Shown piece after piece: positions 27,739-37,241 of a DNA stretch of 64,000 nucleotides. The notes beneath the pieces are model-generated. The model was not told the DNA's origin, searched no databases, and was given only the letters and a program-made list of their open reading frames with translations. Both the position numbers and the translations under genes were made by a program. Position 1 is the stretch's first letter. Each line of letters begins with the position of its first letter. The stretch lies in NCBI RefSeq assembly GCF_000715205.1, contig NZ_JOTP01000001.1, positions 186,001-250,000 of the forward strand, written 5' to 3'. The DNA comes from Bacillus zhangzhouensis. Its GTDB lineage: Bacteria; Bacillota; Bacilli; Bacillales; Bacillaceae.

Positions 27739-28896
27739 TCATCTCTCATATTTAACGACAGGGGATTTTTCCTTATGAAGCGCACGAATCAAAGCATCAT
27801 CTACATGTAAATGCTCTTTCACTAGTTGAGGAGGGGTTAAGGCCAGCCACTGATTCAAAGAGATATCTGCGAACCGATCACTTTTAAAAATTTCTAGAAA
27901 CCAAAGGCTCGTTTGGCCGATATTTTGTATGTAGTGCCCCATACCAAAAGGAACATAGCCGACATCACCTGCTCTGTAATTAAAGGTGCGAGCAGTCCCG
28001 CCCGCTCCAAAGACCGTCATTTTGGCTGTACCGGTTAAATAGTATTGCCACTCGTCATTATTAGGGTGCCAGTGCATTTCTCTCATGCCTCCAGGTTTCA
28101 CTTCAACAAGCGCAGCCGCAATGGTTTTAGAAACCGGGAAATTGCGTGAATCGACGATTCGTACTGTTCCGCCAGACGTCGTGATTGGCTTTTGACGAAG
28201 AAGCCGGTACGTAAAGGGCGGTTCTATACTGCCATATGGATCAGGTACTTTCTGACTTTCCAATGATGCCGGCGGAGAGCCTTGAAACATATAGCGCTGC
28301 TTATTCGGAATGTGGTCGAACTGTTTCTCTGAAACGCCAAAATTGGCGGAAAGAATGTCTTTCGGTGTATGGGCAAACCAGTCTGTGATGGTGAACGTAT
28401 CAAATTCAGAAAAAGTGCCATCATCAAAAACTAGAAGAAACTCACAGCCACCCTCAAGACCTTGAATGGAGTGCGGAATGCCAGGCGGAAAATACCACAA
28501 ATCTCCTTCTTCTACATCAGCGATCATATTTCGTCCTTCTGCATCCACAGATGTGATCCGGGCTTTGCCTAAAATCATATACGCCCATTCCGCCTGCTTA
28601 TGCCAATGAAGCTCACGAACGCCTCCGCGTGTAAGCCGCATGTTTACACCAGCAACAGTTGTTGAAACAGGCAGCTCTCGCTCCGTGATTTCCCTCGACC
28701 AGCCGCCATGATTCAAGTGCATATGCGTATCTGAATATGAAAATTTTAAGTTAGGGATCGTCCCGGCATCGGTTTTAGGAGGAACCAGCATATCTGGATT
28801 CTCCATATCTCGAAGGACGTCTCGCGGTCCTAAATCGGTTGCACCGGCGCCATCTTCTCGAATCGGCTGCGGGATGTGACGAAGCTCCTCATCCAT
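27739..28896 (-). CDS. Oxalate decarboxylase (bicupin, OxdC/OxdD type)
   Basis: This manganese bicupin of 385 residues normally converts oxalate to formate and CO2. Both metal sites are intact: H97, H99, E103, H142 in the first cupin and H275, H277, E282, H321 in the second, with E335 nearby. The first-site lid, SENST in B. subtilis OxdC, reads S163-E164-F165-D166-T167 here: the glutamate is kept and the next two residues differ. There is no signal peptide. GGAG lies before the ATG, 65 bases after the end of a CdaR/PucR-type regulator on the same strand. Confidence 0.88.
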   Translation of the reverse strand: MDEELRHIPQPIREDGAGATDLGPRDVLRDMENPDMLVPPKTDAGTIPNLKFSYSDTHMHLNHGGWSREITERELPVSTTVAGVNMRLTRGGVRELHWHKQAEWAYMILGKARITSVDAEGRNMIADVEEGDLWYFPPGIPHSIQGLEGGCEFLLVFDDGTFSEFDTFTITDWFAHTPKDILSANFGVSEKQFDHIPNKQRYMFQGSPPASLESQKVPDPYGSIEPPFTYRLLRQKPITTSGGTVRIVDSRNFPVSKTIAAALVEVKPGGMREMHWHPNNDEWQYYLTGTAKMTVFGAGGTARTFNYRAGDVGYVPFGMGHYIQNIGQTSLWFLEIFKSDRFADISLNQWLALTPPQLVKEHLHVDDALIRALHKEKSPVVKYER

Positions 28897-28961
28897 TTGT
28901 CACCACTCCTCGTGTCTCACTTTTTCTCCTCCAAACTATATGAAGCTCCGGAAAAAAAGAT

Positions 28962-30137
28962 TCAATAAGAATGGGAGGAGAGATACATTTGAATGCGTAA
29001 AGCTAAGCGAAGCCGCAATGTTGCGTCAGGGTCTTTTAGGTTGATTCGAAGCAATTCCTCGCACTTTTCCAGTCGATAAATCACAGTGTTGCGATGAACA
29101 TATAAACGCTTGGCTGTTTCTGAAATGTGGCAATGTGTTTCTAAATATACAGATAAGGTGTGGAGAATACTTTGGTCGACTAGTGATGGTTCATATAATG
29201 GGTGAAGGTGCAGTTGGTGGAACGTGACTAAATCCTTTCTTGGAATCAGCTTCAATAAATCTGGCACGTCCTTTGCCTGATAGAACTGAATATATTCAGT
29301 CTGCGATGAGAGCTGGCCTGCTTGAAAAGCATCCAATGCCTCCCTATAGCCCTCATGCAGATGAGTGATGAGATGTCCCGTCAGGCTCACACCAAAGGAA
29401 ATGGTACCATTCACATATTTTTTCACGAGCAGCTGCAATTGTTTTAAAAAAGAGATGAGCATGCCGCTTACCTCAGACCAGCTGCCTGTCTCTTCCATCA
29501 ATAGAATACCCATATCACCTTTGACAAACAGAAAGGCGGGAAATGGACAGCTTGGAAGTGCGCTTTCAAGCAAATCAACCACTTGATCTAAAACGATTTG
29601 CTGCTCAATGACACACGTGGAATCACTACTCTGATCAAACTGACAGACCATACATAAATAGGTGCTTCCTGTGCTTAATCCAAACGACTGTGCAAGGCGG
29701 ACAACGTCTTGCTCGGAAGACATCGAACCTTCTATCCATCTGCGAAACCCTTCATTTCGGGCTCGCTTGGCCGTTTGTTCGATGGCGTGTTGCTTCATTC
29801 GTGCAATAGACAATTCATTTACTGCTTGTTCAATCATCACATGCAGTTCTTTTTCCTGTGGTGGAATGAAGGAAGGAATCACTAAATAATCACATGTTTG
29901 TTCGGTGATATAAATGGGAAAGACGGAAAAGGTTTGCTTAGCATGTACCATAGAAAAATAATGGCTTGTCGTGCTCTGAAAAAAGTGAAGGACTTGGATC
30001 AACTCTGGACTTGTCATCATTGTGTGTGTGGTGTAGAGAATGCGTCCATGACGATTCAGCAAATAGGCAGGTTTGTGAATACTTTGGGTCATTTTTTTAA
30101 ATGCTTCAACATGATTATCGGCCATGTTCATATCCAC
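28962..30137 (-). CDS. PucR/CdaR-family transcriptional regulator
   Basis: A 391-residue regulator whose C-terminus carries the PucR-type HTH_30 block (LSVYLETHCHISETAKRLYVHRNTVIYRLEKCEELL, about 325-360, in parts). The middle GGDEF-like CdaR region contains SFGVSLTGHLITHLHEGYREA. The N-terminal sensor region is not recognised. The frame opens at GTG 30137 (AGGAG five bases upstream); ATGs two and four codons later are alternatives. Its position just before the oxalate decarboxylase gene suggests it responds to a dicarboxylic or related acid and controls that gene. Confidence 0.78.
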   Translation of the reverse strand: MDMNMADNHVEAFKKMTQSIHKPAYLLNRHGRILYTTHTMMTSPELIQVLHFFQSTTSHYFSMVHAKQTFSVFPIYITEQTCDYLVIPSFIPPQEKELHVMIEQAVNELSIARMKQHAIEQTAKRARNEGFRRWIEGSMSSEQDVVRLAQSFGLSTGSTYLCMVCQFDQSSDSTCVIEQQIVLDQVVDLLESALPSCPFPAFLFVKGDMGILLMEETGSWSEVSGMLISFLKQLQLLVKKYVNGTISFGVSLTGHLITHLHEGYREALDAFQAGQLSSQTEYIQFYQAKDVPDLLKLIPRKDLVTFHQLHLHPLYEPSLVDQSILHTLSVYLETHCHISETAKRLYVHRNTVIYRLEKCEELLRINLKDPDATLRLRLALRIQMYLSSHSY

Positions 30138-30379
30138 TCAATCTCCTTTATTGAGAGCCAAAGCTGTTGGTGAAGATGAATAAAAAAATGGACAAACGCT
30201 GTCAACATCTCTGATATGCATTATGTTATCAGCTAAAATCATTTTACATAGAAAGTTGTCAACTAATATCACAAGCAAACAGGGTGGGCTGGACACAATC
30301 GCATGCCATCAGTCATCTTCATTCAGAATTACGGGCAAATGTGATATGTTGTAGACAGAAGAATTTCTTTCAGAAATAT

Positions 30380-30428
30380 GGGTATCCCAAGAGACAAAGG
30401 CTTTGATGTGAGAAAGCCGCCTATACCC
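30380..30428 (+). other. Structured leader upstream of yunF
   Basis: Two nested stems: outer GGGTAT (30380-30385) with ATACCC (30423-30428), inner GGCTTT (30399-30404) with AAAGCC (30413-30418), separated by an asymmetric internal loop. It ends about 24 bases before yunF. It does not match a riboswitch I know; it may be a regulatory leader. The rest of the 30138-30451 gap shows nothing clear. Confidence 0.4.
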
Positions 30429-30451
30429 GTAAGTGGCAAGAGGTGAGATAC

Positions 30452-31303
30452 ATGATTTATATCGGATTAACTGGCTGGGGGGATCATGACAGTCTTTACC
30501 CGCCAAAAATAGGAAGCGCTCAAAAGCTGTTTCACTACGCGTCAACGTTCCCTATTGTGGAACTGGATGCAAGCTTTTATGCTGTTCAGCCTGAGCGCAA
30601 TCATGAAAAATGGATAAAGGATACACCGGACACCTTTCAATTTGTCGTGAAAGCATACCAAGGAATGACCGGACATCAAAGAGGCGAGATTCCTTTTGCT
30701 TCGAAGGAAGAAATGTTTGACGCTTTTATCCTCTCAATGACTCCGCTCATTCGAGAAGGGAAGCTGGCCATGGTCCTGTTTCAATTTCCACCATGGTTTG
30801 ATTGCAAAAAAGAGCATGTCCAATATTTAAGATGGTGTAAGGAAAAGATGGGTGACATTCCGTGTGCCCTCGAATTCCGAAACCGGACATGGTTTTCAAA
30901 CGAATTTTATAAGCAAACCTTGTCCTTTATGGAGAATGAAGGGTGGATTCATTCCGTCTGTGATGAACCACAAGTCGGAGAAGGATCCATTCCGCCAGTC
31001 ATACATGCCACACACCGTGATAAAACATTAGTCCGTTTTCACGGAAGAAATAAACAGGGCTGGCTTCACCCGGCAGACCATGAGAACTGGCGAGAAGTAC
31101 GTTACTTATATTTATATAATGAAGTTGAATTAAAGGAATGGAAAAAGAATCTCGACATCCTGCATCAGCAATCGAAAGATGTATATGTCGTGTTTAATAA
31201 TAACTCCGGCGGAGATGCAGCGGCGAATGGCCAGCAAATGATTGATTTGCTGGATATTACCTATTCAAGCTTATCTCCGAAGCAGTTAGATTTATTTAGT
31301 TAA
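30452..31303 (+). CDS. yunF: DUF72 family protein YunF
   Basis: A 283-residue TIM-barrel-like DUF72 protein with the family opening YIGLTGWGDHDSLYP, ELDASFYAVQ near 42, ALEFRNRTWF near 145 and the ending FNNNSGGDAAANGQQMIDLL. The ATG at 30452 is preferred because GAGGTGAG lies directly upstream; an in-frame GTG three codons before overlaps that site. It starts the yunF-yunD-yunC block conserved in B. subtilis. Biochemical role unknown. Confidence 0.85.
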   Translation: MIYIGLTGWGDHDSLYPPKIGSAQKLFHYASTFPIVELDASFYAVQPERNHEKWIKDTPDTFQFVVKAYQGMTGHQRGEIPFASKEEMFDAFILSMTPLIREGKLAMVLFQFPPWFDCKKEHVQYLRWCKEKMGDIPCALEFRNRTWFSNEFYKQTLSFMENEGWIHSVCDEPQVGEGSIPPVIHATHRDKTLVRFHGRNKQGWLHPADHENWREVRYLYLYNEVELKEWKKNLDILHQQSKDVYVVFNNNSGGDAAANGQQMIDLLDITYSSLSPKQLDLFS

Positions 31304-31366
31304 ATGAGAGCTGCGGCTTTCAAGCTGAATGAAACGGTTCAGTGACAACTTGAGGGAGAGATCAAC

Positions 31367-32740
31367 ATGCTGCAGAAGCTATGGTTATATCATACAAACG
31401 ACTTGCACAGCCACTTTGAGAACTGGCCAAAAATCGCAGCTTATATTGAAGAAAAGCGTCAAGTTCACGATCAGATGCTTTTGTTTGATATTGGCGACCA
31501 TATGGACCGAGTGAACCTAGTGTCAGAAGCTGATTATGGAAAGGTAAACGTCAAGCTCCTCAATCAGCTTAGCTATGATGGGGTCACAATTGGGAATAAT
31601 GAAGGCATTACGCTGCCTCATGATCAACTGGATCAATTATACAAAGAGGCTCAATTTCCAGTGATTCTGTCTAATTTATTTGAGAAAGGGAAAAGACCAT
31701 CGTGGGCAAAGCCTTATCATATGATCACAATGAAAAATGGCCTGAAGATATGCCTCTTAGGGGTAACGATTGCTTATACACCTGTATATGAAAAGCTTGG
31801 CTGGGACATTACAGACCCGTTTGACAGCATACGGGACATGCTGCAAGAAGTACAAGGACAGGCTGATGTGATTGTGCTCCTTTCCCATCTTGGTATCATC
31901 CATGATCGGGAGGTAGCTCATGATTTTCCCGAAATCGACATCATCCTAGGCTCACACACGCATCACCTGTTAGAACATGGTGAGATGGACAATGGTGTAC
32001 TTCTTGCATGTGCTGAAAAGTATGGGCATTACATTGGCTGTGTAGAGCTGACCATTGACACAACGCGCAACGAGCTTATAGAGAAAAAAGCGACAGTGCA
32101 ATCAGTGGATCAGCTCATTAGTGAATCGGATGAAGCCATCACAACCTTACAGCAAGCTGAAAGAAGAGCAAAATCACTCATGCAGGAAAAAGTGACATCG
32201 ATCGAGACGAAGCTTGAAACAAAGTGGTTCGATGAATCTCCGCTTCCTCAGCTGTTAACAGATGCCATTAAAGAATGGTGCGGGGCAGATATCGGCATGA
32301 TGAATGCAGGCATGTTGCTTGATTCATTAGAGGCTGGTGTTGTGACAAGAGAAGAGATCCACCGAATATGTCCGCATCCAATTAATCCAATTCGGGTGAC
32401 GCTTACCGGTAAACAGCTGCTAGAAACCGTTCGACGGGCATGTGAAGAAAAAATGGAACAGCTGCGCATCAAAGGCTTCGGCTTTAGAGGTGAGTTGATG
32501 GGGAAAATGCTATACAGCGGACTCACCTATACATTAGAAGAAGGCGAAGCCAGACGGGTGAAAGAAGTCTTTGTCCATGGTCAATTAATCAAAGAGGATG
32601 ATTCATATACGATTGGCACAGTAGATATGTATACACTCGGCTCCCTGTTTCCTCATATACGTGACCATGAACATATTGAATATTTCATGCCGGAATTTTT
32701 ACGTGATGTGCTGAGCTGGCGCTTGAAGGAAGCAAGATGA
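31367..32740 (+). CDS. yunD: 5'-nucleotidase-type metallophosphoesterase YunD
   Basis: A 457-residue protein of the 5'-nucleotidase / cyclic phosphodiesterase family. The N-terminal metallophosphatase has HTNDLHSHF (about 9-17), DIGDHMDR, LSHLGI and GSHTHH as metal ligands; the C-terminal nucleotide-binding domain covers about 270-450. The usual GNHE/D reads GNNEG here, so the motif histidine is replaced. No signal peptide is seen, so it probably acts in the cytoplasm. GGGAGAG precedes the ATG. Substrate unknown. Confidence 0.82.
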   Translation: MLQKLWLYHTNDLHSHFENWPKIAAYIEEKRQVHDQMLLFDIGDHMDRVNLVSEADYGKVNVKLLNQLSYDGVTIGNNEGITLPHDQLDQLYKEAQFPVILSNLFEKGKRPSWAKPYHMITMKNGLKICLLGVTIAYTPVYEKLGWDITDPFDSIRDMLQEVQGQADVIVLLSHLGIIHDREVAHDFPEIDIILGSHTHHLLEHGEMDNGVLLACAEKYGHYIGCVELTIDTTRNELIEKKATVQSVDQLISESDEAITTLQQAERRAKSLMQEKVTSIETKLETKWFDESPLPQLLTDAIKEWCGADIGMMNAGMLLDSLEAGVVTREEIHRICPHPINPIRVTLTGKQLLETVRRACEEKMEQLRIKGFGFRGELMGKMLYSGLTYTLEEGEARRVKEVFVHGQLIKEDDSYTIGTVDMYTLGSLFPHIRDHEHIEYFMPEFLRDVLSWRLKEAR

Positions 32741-32807
32741 AATCCGCTTCAGCCTAACAACACTCGCCCTCCCTTCACATAGATTGTGATGAAGGGAGTG
32801 AAGGGAT

Positions 32808-33113
32808 TTGGTGAATTTAACACCGATTACAATTGATGGCCATTCCTTTACAGCCGTCACCGTCAAACTGCCGAAGACCAATTTTATGGCAGTGACAAAC
32901 GAGCATGGTTATATTATGTGCGGTGCACTTGATGTCGGGCTCTTAAATGAAAAGCTTGCAGATAGAGGAATCATCGCAGGAAGAGCGGTCGGTGTGAGAA
33001 CCATCGAGCAATTGCTTGATGCACCTTTAGAATCTGTGACATACGCCGCAGAAGCGCTAGGCATTCCAGCTGGAACAATCGGCAGAGACGCATTATTAAA
33101 AATGGTGAAATAA
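32808..33113 (+). CDS. yunC: DUF1805 protein YunC
   Basis: A 101-residue protein with the DUF1805 core FMAVTNEHGYIMCGALDVGLLNEKL (about 27-51, in parts) and GRAVGVRTIEQLL. The TTG at 32808 gives MVNLTPI, which aligns with the B. subtilis start MINLTPI; a GTG one codon later is the alternative. AAGGGAGTGA lies upstream. Function unknown; adjacent genes are yunD and yunB. Confidence 0.85.
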   Translation: MVNLTPITIDGHSFTAVTVKLPKTNFMAVTNEHGYIMCGALDVGLLNEKLADRGIIAGRAVGVRTIEQLLDAPLESVTYAAEALGIPAGTIGRDALLKMVK

Positions 33114-33131
33114 AATGGAGAGATGATTCCT

Positions 33132-33181
33132 ATCCCCCCGCCTGTCTGCATACACTTGTAATGGAGAAGGGGGGATTTTTT
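33132..33181 (+). terminator. Hairpin covering the yunB ribosome site
   Basis: ATCCCCCC (33132-33139) pairs with GGGGGGAT (33169-33176), followed by TTTTTAT. The right arm is also the only Shine-Dalgarno for yunB, so the structure could be a yunC terminator, a translational block for yunB, or both. Confidence 0.7.
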
Positions 33182-33182
33182 A

Positions 33183-33953
33183 TTGAGAATGAACCGCCGT
33201 TATCGCCCCTACAAAAAGGGCCCTTTGCCGTTTCGTTACGTCATGCTACTTGCCATATTATTTTTTGTGCTCTCAACGGTCATTAGTCTATTCTTCATTA
33301 ACCGTTCTATTAAACCAACTCTGATTCACATTGCTGAACTAGAAACAGAGCGAATCGCCAATCATCTGATTCAATATTCTGTTCAAGATTTTGCAGACGA
33401 TCAGGAGAATATGAAGGATATGGTGGTGATGAATACAAGCGAGAACGGAAAAGTGACGACGATCGATTTCAATGCGCAAGCAACATCGAAAGCAATGGCT
33501 GACCTATCACGTCACCTTCAAAAAAATTTAGAGGACATTGAAAAGGGGAATTTTCAAAAGGAAGCGAAAGAGGCATTAAAAGATCAAACAGATGGCCATG
33601 ACGGCATTATATACAATATTCCACTTGGGCAAGCGTCTGGAAATGCACTGATCGCAAACCTAGGACCAAAAGTGCCTGTACGATTTAGTGTCATTGGTGA
33701 CCCGCATACGGATGTTGAAAAAAACATCAAGCCTTATGGCATTAACAATGCCTTGATTGATATTAGTGTTCTGATTGAGGTGAAGGTGAGAGTCATCATT
33801 CCGTTTGCATCTGAAACGATCGTCGTCAAAAATTCCGTGCCTGTCTCCATCCAAGCCGTTCAAGGAGATGTCCCAGATTATTATAATGGCAGCGGGACAA
33901 ATTCCGGTGCTCCATCGATTGTTCTGCCAGAGAAAAAGAAGAAAGAAGAGTAA
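33183..33953 (+). CDS. yunB: Sporulation protein YunB
   Basis: A 256-residue protein with one N-terminal membrane helix (about 18-40, MLLAILFFVLSTVISLFFIN) and an external domain; the end is rich in lysine and glutamate. YunB is a SigE-controlled sporulation protein in B. subtilis. The TTG at 33183 is 8 bases from GGGGGG, while the ATG at 33189 is 14 bases away, so TTG is preferred. Partner proteins are not indicated by the sequence. Confidence 0.83.
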   Translation: MRMNRRYRPYKKGPLPFRYVMLLAILFFVLSTVISLFFINRSIKPTLIHIAELETERIANHLIQYSVQDFADDQENMKDMVVMNTSENGKVTTIDFNAQATSKAMADLSRHLQKNLEDIEKGNFQKEAKEALKDQTDGHDGIIYNIPLGQASGNALIANLGPKVPVRFSVIGDPHTDVEKNIKPYGINNALIDISVLIEVKVRVIIPFASETIVVKNSVPVSIQAVQGDVPDYYNGSGTNSGAPSIVLPEKKKKEE

Positions 33954-33983
33954 CAGCCCAAGAAGTCATTGGGCTGTTTTTTT
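33954..33983. terminator. Terminator between yunB and lytH
   Basis: CAGCCCAA / TTGGGCTG stem with a run of seven T on the plus strand. It may serve both converging genes. Confidence 0.85.
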
Positions 33984-33987
33984 ATGA

Positions 33988-34965
33988 TTATCGTTTCCGC
34001 TCAGCTCTTTCCCACGCGCGCAGATGAGGATATGGATCAAATGACCATTCGGTTCGTCCGTTGTCCTTATACATGCCATAGTGAAGGTGTGGAGGAAACT
34101 TTCCTGCTGTGCCGGGAGGGCCGTAACCGGAGCTTCCGACAGACCCAATGACCTGTCCAGGTTCCACAATTAGGCCTGTCTTCAGTCCTTTTGCAAAGCC
34201 ATTTAAATGAGCGAAATAATGATAATGATTATGAATATCTCGTATGCCAATCCGCCAGCCGCCAAAGCGGTTCCAGCCTTTCATTTCAATAACGCCATAT
34301 GATGTCGCACGAACAGGAAGACCATAATGAGCAAATAAATCAGTGCCCTCATGGATTCTTCTGCCTCCAAAACCTCTTGCATCTCCCCATGTACTCCGGT
34401 AGCTGTAATCAGCTCCGACTGGAAGAGGAAATGCATGCTTTCCGAGGTCAAGATGGCCGTAATGCTTATATAGCTTCATAAAGGATGAAATGATTCCAAC
34501 GGTTTGATCACGTCCATAATAGTCCCATAAGGCAATTTTTAATTGGTCGATGCTGCTGCCATAGTGAAGCAAGTATTGAGCAAACGTAAACAGTACATCT
34601 TCATCGTTATCGATTTCAGCTTTTCCATCCCCGTTGCCATCAAGCCCAATGCCGTCGAACACTTTAATGCTTAAGGGAGAGGTATCCTGCTTATTCGGGT
34701 TTTCTGGTCCAATCCACATTTCCCGGGGAATGTAGATGCCAATGACGCCTTTTTGTTTCGGTAAATCTCTTCTGCTTTTTCGAATATTGTGTTCATACTG
34801 ATCAACAGCAGCAAGTACATACCATGGGACCTGTGTCGTGATGGCGACTTTTTCGTATAGTGCCATTCGCTGCTTCAACTCATCTGGCTGCTTGCTCGCC
34901 CCTTGTGCATGAACAGGTAAAGGTATCATTGAAAGAGCGATGATGATGGCTAAAACCACTTTCAC
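33988..34965 (-). CDS. lytH: L-Ala-D-Glu endopeptidase LytH (YunA), M23 family
   Basis: A secreted peptidoglycan hydrolase that trims L-Ala side chains in spore cortex. The C-terminal M23 (LytM) domain has HEGTDLF near 205 and HLHYGMY near 290, the zinc-ligand motifs; an EF-like DGNGDGKAEIDND segment near 110 may bind calcium. The frame is open from ATG 34995, but AAAGGAG lies 10 bases before the GTG at 34965, which also gives a proper signal peptide (KVVLAIIIALSMIPLPVHA), so that start is chosen. Confidence 0.85.
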   Translation of the reverse strand: MKVVLAIIIALSMIPLPVHAQGASKQPDELKQRMALYEKVAITTQVPWYVLAAVDQYEHNIRKSRRDLPKQKGVIGIYIPREMWIGPENPNKQDTSPLSIKVFDGIGLDGNGDGKAEIDNDEDVLFTFAQYLLHYGSSIDQLKIALWDYYGRDQTVGIISSFMKLYKHYGHLDLGKHAFPLPVGADYSYRSTWGDARGFGGRRIHEGTDLFAHYGLPVRATSYGVIEMKGWNRFGGWRIGIRDIHNHYHYFAHLNGFAKGLKTGLIVEPGQVIGSVGSSGYGPPGTAGKFPPHLHYGMYKDNGRTEWSFDPYPHLRAWERAERKR

Positions 34966-35254
34966 AAACGTCCATCTCCTTTCTTCGAGCATCATCTTCT
35001 ACCGTTTAGTGTGGTTAGATCGCTATATTTCATAAGAAGAAAATGTTAGTAATTTTCTTCTGATTTTTTAGGAGGCTTTTGGGTATTTTTGCAGCTCATT
35101 CTCTTGTTGTTCAATCTGTACTATGTTAAAGTGTCTAAAGAAAAGGCTTTAGGCCGAAGATTCAATTTTTTGTAGCTGCTGGCTGCATCCATCGTATATA
35201 GCAGGAAGATTTTTGTATATGCACCTTTAACGAATTCATATGGAGATGATGGAA

Positions 35255-36151
35255 TTGGCAAAGAAGGAAGAGCACGTAAGAAAACCGGACTGGCTTAAAA
35301 TTAAGTTGAATACGAATGAAAACTATACCGGTTTGAAAAAAATGATGCGGGAAAACAACCTGAATACTGTTTGTGAGGAAGCGAAATGTCCGAATATTCA
35401 TGAATGCTGGGCAGTGAGAAGAACCGCTACATTTATGATCCTTGGTTCTGTTTGTACGCGCGCATGCCGTTTCTGTGCGGTGAAAACTGGACTTCCAACT
35501 GAGCTTGACCTGCAAGAGCCAGAACGCGTTGCAGATTCAGTGGCTTTGATGAATTTAAAGCACGCCGTTATAACAGCGGTTGCAAGGGATGACCAAAAAG
35601 ATGGCGGAGCAGGCGTATTTGCTGAAACAGTGCGTGCCATTAGAAGAAAAAGTCCATTCACCACAATTGAAGTTCTCCCTTCAGATATGGGTGGCAATTA
35701 TGATAACTTGAAAACGTTGATGGATACACGTCCTGACATTTTAAATCACAATATTGAAACAGTACGCAGGTTAACACCAAGGGTTCGTGCACGTGCTACA
35801 TATGATCGTTCATTAGAATTCTTGCGTCGTGCAAAAGAAATGCAGCCTGACATTCCAACGAAATCAAGCATTATGATTGGACTCGGTGAAACAAAGGAAG
35901 AAATCATTGAAGTCATGGATGATCTTCTTGCTAATAACGTCGACATCATGGCGATTGGTCAGTATTTACAGCCTTCGAAAAAGCATTTGAAAGTTCAAAA
36001 ATACTACCATCCAGATGAGTTTGCAGAGCTGAAGGAAATTGCAATGTCAAAAGGCTTTAGCCATTGTGAAGCTGGGCCGCTTGTCCGCTCTTCCTACCAT
36101 GCAGACGAACAAGTAAACGAAGCGTCTAAAAAGCGTCAGGCGCAAGCATAA
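35255..36151 (+). CDS. lipA: Lipoyl synthase LipA
   Basis: This radical-SAM enzyme inserts two sulfurs into octanoyl groups of lipoate-dependent enzymes. It has both cluster motifs: the auxiliary cluster [12 protein letters not shown] (near 39-50) and the radical-[11 protein letters not shown] (near 66-73). The TTG at 35255, nine bases after GGAG, gives 298 residues, the same as B. subtilis LipA and with the same N-terminus (AKKEEH). It depends on Fe-S clusters made by the Suf system at the start of the window. Confidence 0.96.
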   Translation: MAKKEEHVRKPDWLKIKLNTNENYTGLKKMMRENNLNTVCEEAKCPNIHECWAVRRTATFMILGSVCTRACRFCAVKTGLPTELDLQEPERVADSVALMNLKHAVITAVARDDQKDGGAGVFAETVRAIRRKSPFTTIEVLPSDMGGNYDNLKTLMDTRPDILNHNIETVRRLTPRVRARATYDRSLEFLRRAKEMQPDIPTKSSIMIGLGETKEEIIEVMDDLLANNVDIMAIGQYLQPSKKHLKVQKYYHPDEFAELKEIAMSKGFSHCEAGPLVRSSYHADEQVNEASKKRQAQA

Positions 36152-36158
36152 CAAAGAA

Positions 36159-36184
36159 AACGCCAGAGCTCTCTGGCGTTTTTT
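36159..36184 (+). terminator. Terminator after lipA
   Basis: AACGCCAGAG / CTCTGGCGTT stem with TTTT after it. Confidence 0.85.
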
Positions 36185-36190
36185 CTCGTA

Positions 36191-36826
36191 TTAATTTTGG
36201 CCGTAAGGGGCGTTTCTTCTCATGGTGCGGTCGGAATTCGTCATGCCATTTGCATCTTCTTGATTTGAAATATCCCCACCTTGAGGGGAATATTTCATTT
36301 GTTGAATCGTTTTTGTTAAAATTTGATCAAAATCACGTGAATTGGTTTGAAGACGTGAAAAATTGGCAATGGATTGAAAGTGCTCTGGGTTATCAGAGAC
36401 GTATACATGATAATAACGAGGGAGAACGGAAACCGCCGTTTTCTTCACTTGATCGGCAGATTCATCTCTGTTTTTGTTTCCTGTACGATACACAATGAGT
36501 GCATCCTCATCTGTGACAAGTGTCGCTGCATCTTTGATGTTTGGCAGCTGTACAGCTAAACTTGTAATGACGTGGGCAAGGTGCTCGCGATTTAAAGCAG
36601 GTGTTTTTTCTTTCTGATCCGTTACTTGCTGCCGCTGATAACGAACATATCCTGCTCTATTTGTGTCTGCTTCTGGCATGTTAGAATTATTTCCTTCATG
36701 GCGATCAGACAACCGGATGGTTTTACTTGAAGAATCTTCATCCATCTGCTTGTTCATACCTGATTGAAAGCCGCACCCGCCTAAAAGCATGCAGAGGAGA
36801 ATAGTGGCTGTCAGTTGTTTCATCAT
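36191..36826 (-). CDS. yutC: YhcN/YlaJ-family sporulation lipoprotein YutC
   Basis: A 211-residue lipoprotein with the lipobox LLGGC near residue 18, a low-complexity acidic linker, then a YhcN/YlaJ-type domain (about 80-185, HLAHVITSLAVQLPNIKDAATLVT). The C-terminal 25 residues are polar and probably disordered. AGGAGG precedes two tandem ATGs. Related proteins are made in the forespore and sit on the spore membrane; that role is inferred. Confidence 0.75.
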   Translation of the reverse strand: MMKQLTATILLCMLLGGCGFQSGMNKQMDEDSSSKTIRLSDRHEGNNSNMPEADTNRAGYVRYQRQQVTDQKEKTPALNREHLAHVITSLAVQLPNIKDAATLVTDEDALIVYRTGNKNRDESADQVKKTAVSVLPRYYHVYVSDNPEHFQSIANFSRLQTNSRDFDQILTKTIQQMKYSPQGGDISNQEDANGMTNSDRTMRRNAPYGQN

Positions 36827-36946
36827 AAATGTGACCTCCTTTTTTCTTTAGCTTCGACTAAAACGGAAAAAACATGCTTTAGCAATTGATGGAGTTCTTC
36901 CAATGAATTATCATTAAAGATGGATCGTTTAAAAAGAGGTGAGAAG

Positions 36947-37222
36947 ATGATCGTTATTCAGAATGCTACCTTTGATCTTGTGAGAGATATCAAAGACGGC
37001 TTTGATGAGGAAGCGTTTAAAGCAAGGTACTCAGATATTTTAAATAAGTATGATTATATTGTGGGTGATTGGGGCTACAATCAGCTTAGGCTGAAAGGGT
37101 TCTTTGATGACCAAAACCAAAAGGCCACATTTGATACAAAAATCAGCACACTCGATGAATACATTTATGAATACTGTAACTTTGGCTGTGCCTATTTTGT
37201 CTTAAAACGAATTAGAAAATAA
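36947..37222 (+). CDS. yutD: DUF1027 protein YutD
   Basis: A 91-residue protein, DUF1027 family, with FDLVRDIKDGFDEEAFKARY at the N-terminus and DYIVGDWGYNQLRLKGFF in the middle. AGAGGTGAG lies just before the ATG at 36947; an earlier in-frame ATG at 36920 has no site. It is followed after 19 bases by yutE and yutF, an operon conserved in Bacillus. Function unknown. Confidence 0.83.
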   Translation: MIVIQNATFDLVRDIKDGFDEEAFKARYSDILNKYDYIVGDWGYNQLRLKGFFDDQNQKATFDTKISTLDEYIYEYCNFGCAYFVLKRIRK

Positions 37223-37241
37223 CGCAAAGGGGAGCGTCATG

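Noticed and set aside
30380-30428. Known riboswitch before yunF
   Set aside because: The conserved cores of the purine, SAM, TPP, FMN, preQ1, glycine, lysine and T-box classes are not recognisable; kept only as a structured leader.
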